Assembly (NCBI GenBank): GCA_017616165.1
Contig: JAFZYR010000003.1
Coordinates: 1-48,280 of the forward strand
Direction: 5' to 3'
Length of the DNA: 48,280 nt
Source of the DNA: Treponema sp.
GTDB taxonomy: Bacteria; Spirochaetota; Spirochaetia; Treponematales; Treponemataceae
Shown one piece after another: positions 45,244-48,280 of this stretch. The translations under genes and the position numbers were made by a program. Within the stretch, counting starts at the first letter, position 1; each line of letters begins with the position of its first letter. The notes under the pieces are model-generated. The model saw only the letters and a list, made by a program, of their open reading frames with translations, did no database searches and had not been told where the DNA came from.

Positions 45244-45557
45244 TATTCTTCCTCCAATATGTGCTCTATACCGCACTCAATTATCTGTTCTACATGCTCG
45301 TCGGCAAGTGAGTAGTAAATTTCTTTTCCGTCGCGTCTTGTTTTTACAAAGTTGGAAACCCGCAGTACCTTAAGCTGGTGCGAAACCGCAGAGGCACTCA
45401 TTTTTACCCGTTCTGCAATGTCGCCCGCACAAAGCTCACGCTCCTTTAGGGCATACAAAATTCTGAAACGCGTTGAGTCCCCGAATACCTTGAAAAAATC
45501 TGCACAGGCAAAGATTGTATCTTCGCTTAAGGCTTCATTTTTATTGTTGTCGTTCAT
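45243..45557 (-). CDS. ArsR/SmtB family metal-responsive repressor
   Basis: A 104-residue winged-helix regulator: LCAGDIAERVKMSASAVSHQLKVL is its recognition helix region (helix-turn-helix), and the ELCAGD segment holds the Cys often used for Cd/Pb sensing. C-terminal DEHVEQIIECGIEH supplies alpha-5-type ligands. It likely represses itself and the pump until metal binds. The start MNDNNK is preferred: the promoter puts transcription start at this ATG. The upstream ORF would run through the operator. Confidence 0.9.
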   Translation of the reverse strand: MNDNNKNEALSEDTIFACADFFKVFGDSTRFRILYALKERELCAGDIAERVKMSASAVSHQLKVLRVSNFVKTRRDGKEIYYSLADEHVEQIIECGIEHILEEE

Positions 45558-45564
45558 ACATTTG

Positions 45565-45593
45565 AGTATATATTCAATTGAATGATTATTCAA
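45565..45593 (-). promoter_or_regulatory. Promoter and operator of the metal-efflux operon
   Basis: On the minus strand TTGAAT (45593-45588), 17 bp, TATACT (45570-45565). The inverted repeats TTGAAT-AATC-ATTCAA and ATTCAATTGAAT fill the spacer, as expected for an ArsR/SmtB operator. ATG is 7 nt after the -10 box. Confidence 0.75.
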
Positions 45594-45620
45594 GTATTTA
45601 GGCAAAAAAAACCGGGGAAA

Positions 45621-45649
45621 GTGACATTTTCCGGCGACCTCTATATAAT
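45621..45649 (+). promoter_or_regulatory. Promoter of the 66-residue gene
   Basis: GTGACA (45621-45626), 17 bp, TATAAT (45644-45649). ATG follows 6 nt later without a Shine-Dalgarno. Confidence 0.65.
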
Positions 45650-45655
45650 AAAACC

Positions 45656-45856
45656 ATGGACGACAAAGAATACTACAGTTTAATGAACCGTTCCTCTTCC
45701 TGGCAGCTGCAGCAGGTACTTAAAAAGAAATCCAAAGCACCCTCCACCGCCCAACAAAAAACAGAATCCCCTTTGCCAGGAGATGCCTTCACCTACGCCA
45801 GCCTTGAACTAAGACAGGGAAGCGCCGACGCAGAAATGCTTATGGAGAAAAAATAA
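45656..45856 (+). CDS. Small hypothetical protein
   Basis: A 66-residue hydrophilic protein starting MDDKEYYSLMNRSSSWQLQQ, with a Lys-rich stretch (KKKSKAP) and an acidic/hydrophobic end. There is no signal peptide or known motif. A good promoter stands directly upstream, which favours a real gene. It is transcribed divergently from the arsR-cadA operon. Function unknown. Confidence 0.55.
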   Translation: MDDKEYYSLMNRSSSWQLQQVLKKKSKAPSTAQQKTESPLPGDAFTYASLELRQGSADAEMLMEKK

Positions 45857-45876
45857 GCTTATATACGAATGAATTT

Positions 45877-45965
45877 TGGAAATTGCAGTTTGCACTCGCA
45901 TTTAGAAGAGGTTTATCTTAATCAGATACAAGTGTAATCCAGATAATTGTAATTTCCACTTGTAT
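45877..45965. repeat. Nested inverted repeats in the intergenic region
   Basis: TGGAAATT (45877) pairs with AATTTCCA (45951), and ATACAAGTG (45926) pairs with CACTTGTAT (45957). These overlapping perfect arms lie between the 66-residue gene and the terminator at 45988. No gene function is assigned. Confidence 0.45.
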
Positions 45966-45987
45966 TCGAAATGCAGCTGCCTACAAA

Positions 45988-46023
45988 AAAAACGGCAGCC
46001 CAAAAAAATCAGAACTGCCGTTT
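45988..46023 (-). terminator. Terminator after the large lipoprotein
   Basis: On the minus strand AAACGGCAG / CTGCCGTTT with a run of T downstream. It is also symmetrical enough to work for the plus strand. Confidence 0.75.
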
Positions 46024-46060
46024 GCCTTATCCAACGCAAAATACTTATGGAGAAGAAGGG

Positions 46061-48019
46061 TTAGTAAAAATCCCAGATAGAAACTTGGTCTCCACTTACA
46101 CTTGCTCCAATAGAGAAGTTTTCTATAATAAACAGGTTACTTGTAAAGTCTTCATCCCCTAATCTATAATAACACTGTAAGCTAAAGTCATTATCTACAA
46201 AGTATTCATCATTGTCTTCCTTTTCATGAGGTTTCATAATTTTGTCAAAAATAAAATCATCTATTGAACCATCAGTTTTAATCTCATTGTTCATTTCTCC
46301 ACTCAAATTATGATACCATTTTACCTCTGTAGAACCTTCATCTTTATACCCTGCATTATCAATAAAGTTACCATAAACATGGCCATCTTCCGGTATAGTC
46401 TTACTAAAGTTGCCAACCCAATAGAAGGTTCCTCCTACAGGTACTGTTACCTTATTACCTTGTACCGGTCTTCTTCCAGAAGCCTTAAGATAAGAGTTTA
46501 ATTTTATGTTCATATCAAAACGATAAGCCGGTGTCTCAGGATCCGAGTACAAATCATAGTTTGTATAGAATATATAAACCTTATCGCTTGCAGGGAATAC
46601 CTTATAATTTATTCCAAAATCAGCATTCAGTTCATTTACAGAATTGAAAGATTTTTCAAGATCTACATATATCTGAAGATATTTTTCATCTCCTTCTATA
46701 AAGTTAGAAGCAAGAACTAACGAGTCTGATAAGTTGTTAACATCAATAGTAGTGTTACTTGCATAACGCTTAGTTGGATTATCCTGCTCCCATCCAGACT
46801 TCTGCAATTGATAAGCCAACTGGTTAGATGTAACACTCTCACCATTATCAGAACGGGTTATATCAAGACTATTTAACAGGAACGCTATAGAATCACCTTT
46901 TGCAAGTGGCTCCTCACCAAATATTTCTTCCAGAGGAATTGTCATTACAAAGCGGAGTTTACTATCATCACTTGCCTGTGTATCTTTTACAAAATTGTAA
47001 TTATGTTCATAAGCAGAGAAATTTCCAAAATTCTCCTTTTCTGCTCCAATATATAGGTTCAGATACTGATAAAGAACAATGCCTTCAAAATCAAGCTCTA
47101 TTGTTTTATACAATCCAGCATCGGTACCTTCCTCTTTGCCTAAACTCATAGACAGCAATTCAATTTCGCCATTGGTAGATTGGGCGGTAACAATCTTTTC
47201 AGAATTTTGGACGGCTCCTGTAGCGTCTACATTCTTCTTAACAAAACTAAAACCGGCGCCTTTTGAAAAATGGCTGCTGCTGTCTAAAACAAGTTTAAAG
47301 TCAGTTAAAGTATACCATTCACGGCCGGCATGGGAAAAATATACATACTCATCATCATGGGAGAATTTATATTTATCCAGAGTTTCCTGATCCAAAGAAA
47401 TAAGTTCTGTCTGAGGCTGATTATTTTTTTCATAAGACACCTTCAAAGCAAAATTATTCTGTTCTTCATCGGCATCTTCAAGTTCAACTGTTACTGGAGT
47501 AGAACTGCCGGCACTTATCCTGATTTCGGACTTTTCTCCAGAAAGGGATACGCTCCAGGCATCAGGAAAAGAATGAGGGGCATCGGCAGAATCTGTTCCT
47601 TTCTTAAAAATATCTACCGCTACATTATAAGTCTGATTTGCCGGGATATGCTTAAAAGGAAATATTAAAGATTCTACATGAGTTTGGATTTCTTCCGGCA
47701 AGTCAACCATAACACCATCAGTGGTAACGGGATTACTCACGCCCTCTGGTACCTCAACAGAATCTGATTCTGGTGTGTAATATGCCTTGCCCATCTGCCA
47801 GGCATAATAACCCTTACTGCCCTTTATCTGAACAAGAATTGCAAATTCAATTTTATCATCTGCGGATCCGTCTGTATTTCTGGCAGCAAGATATCTTCCA
47901 ACTTCACTTCCAGAAATGGAAAAGCTGACATCTCCATTTCTATAAGACATATCTTTTGAACCGCAGGAAGCAAGAACAAAAGCAGCAAGCACTATAAAAG
48001 CTAAAAAAAGTTTCTTCAT
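46061..48019 (-). CDS. Large lipoprotein of unknown function
   Basis: A 652-residue lipoprotein with signal MKKLFLAFIVLAAFVLASC and lipobox LASC. The mature part is rich in beta-strand-like Ser/Asp/Asn segments, starts GSKDMSYRNG and has no motif I recognise. Cys are almost absent after the lipobox, as usual for exported proteins. GAGG precedes ATG. It is probably an outer-membrane or surface lipoprotein. It ends at a strong terminator, so it is monocistronic. Confidence 0.8.
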   Translation of the reverse strand: MKKLFLAFIVLAAFVLASCGSKDMSYRNGDVSFSISGSEVGRYLAARNTDGSADDKIEFAILVQIKGSKGYYAWQMGKAYYTPESDSVEVPEGVSNPVTTDGVMVDLPEEIQTHVESLIFPFKHIPANQTYNVAVDIFKKGTDSADAPHSFPDAWSVSLSGEKSEIRISAGSSTPVTVELEDADEEQNNFALKVSYEKNNQPQTELISLDQETLDKYKFSHDDEYVYFSHAGREWYTLTDFKLVLDSSSHFSKGAGFSFVKKNVDATGAVQNSEKIVTAQSTNGEIELLSMSLGKEEGTDAGLYKTIELDFEGIVLYQYLNLYIGAEKENFGNFSAYEHNYNFVKDTQASDDSKLRFVMTIPLEEIFGEEPLAKGDSIAFLLNSLDITRSDNGESVTSNQLAYQLQKSGWEQDNPTKRYASNTTIDVNNLSDSLVLASNFIEGDEKYLQIYVDLEKSFNSVNELNADFGINYKVFPASDKVYIFYTNYDLYSDPETPAYRFDMNIKLNSYLKASGRRPVQGNKVTVPVGGTFYWVGNFSKTIPEDGHVYGNFIDNAGYKDEGSTEVKWYHNLSGEMNNEIKTDGSIDDFIFDKIMKPHEKEDNDEYFVDNDFSLQCYYRLGDEDFTSNLFIIENFSIGASVSGDQVSIWDFY

Positions 48020-48142
48020 ATAAAAACCTCGTATAAAGAATATAATTATTCCATTTTTTTAACTTAGAAAAAAGACATTATAATTTTATACCATAAGTTT
48101 GGATAATGCAAGAAAGTTTTGACTATGGTAAAGTATTTGACT

Positions 48143-48196
48143 AATTCGTAAGCGATTTTGTCCAAGGAATTCGTAAGGGATTTTGTCCCTTATAAT
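48143..48196 (+). promoter_or_regulatory. Two direct repeats and -10 box before the right-edge gene
   Basis: AATTCGTAAG(C/G)GATTTTGTCC starts at 48143 and 48168 (25-bp period). TATAAT follows at 48191-48196. The GGGATTTTGT core is also found in the ATPase 1 repeats. These may be transposon-end repeats or regulator sites. Confidence 0.5.
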
Positions 48197-48211
48197 TAAG
48201 AGGTGAATTAC

Positions 48212-48280
48212 TTGGATGAAAAGAAATTAGAAATTATGAAGATGGTTGTTGATGGAGAAAAGTCTATTTCCTGGGCTGCT
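48212..48280 (+). CDS. N-terminus of a helix-turn-helix protein, possibly a transposase, partial
   Basis: The reading frame is open from a TTG start to the right edge (23 codons). It reads LDEKKLEIMKMVVDGEKSIS followed by WAA, which resembles the first helices of a helix-turn-helix domain as found at the start of many transposases. AGGTG lies 6 nt before the TTG; the nearby ATG is in another frame and stops at once. The gene is cut by the window edge, so identity is uncertain. Confidence 0.45.
   Translation, partial: MDEKKLEIMKMVVDGEKSISWAA

Overview
The window reads as chromosome of a spirochaete, most like a host-associated (gut or rumen) Treponema. This is inferred from lipoproteins with spirochaete-style lipoboxes, Treponema-like outer-membrane beta-barrel proteins beginning MKKIVGIIAALALA, three chemoreceptors, c-di-GMP enzymes and the recR-ybaB-dnaX cluster. 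No rRNA, tRNA, CRISPR array or prophage was seen.

Left part (1-8290): a lipoprotein gene runs off the left edge and is out of frame at a run of eight G. It is followed by dgt (dNTP triphosphohydrolase), a membrane EAL phosphodiesterase, a small ACT-domain protein, an ornithine-carbamoyltransferase-like gene and a type II topoisomerase B subunit with a histone-H1-like tail. The gaps hold REP-like palindromes of the type GTCATTGCGAGCGAAGC.

Accessory island (8581-20411): a four-gene cassette occurs twice in tandem: porin-like protein, small lipoprotein, Mpi-type serine DNA invertase, AAA/DUF4143 ATPase. A third, inverted half-cassette (lipoprotein and porin) closes it, followed by an Rpn-type nuclease. 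Both ATPase genes follow promoter-proximal direct repeats with a period of about 33 bp, different in sequence at each. Two porin genes have hairpins that can hide the ribosome binding site. The third porin looks like a mosaic of the other two. This is the strongest candidate for an undescribed surface-variation system.

Middle (20557-34029): citramalate synthase and pyridoxamine kinase (coupled); a sugar-binding-like diguanylate cyclase and DHH phosphoesterase; a COG0523 GTPase with a His-rich linker interrupted by a repeat; a GH26-like hydrolase with an SGNH/CE2-like esterase; N-acetylglutamate synthase; a GH18 protein; and a ModF-like double ABC ATPase.

Right part (34100-48280): three methyl-accepting chemotaxis proteins, recR-ybaB-dnaX, a heavy-metal P-type ATPase with its ArsR repressor, a 66-residue orphan, a 652-residue lipoprotein, and the start of a helix-turn-helix (perhaps transposase) gene at the right edge. 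Across the window several genes have a -10 hexamer 6-8 nt before ATG and no Shine-Dalgarno, suggesting leaderless mRNAs. c-di-GMP turnover (one EAL, one GGDEF protein) and three chemoreceptors suggest a motile organism. Argininosuccinate-pathway enzymes and the two carbohydrate-active genes suggest ordinary biosynthesis plus oligosaccharide use.
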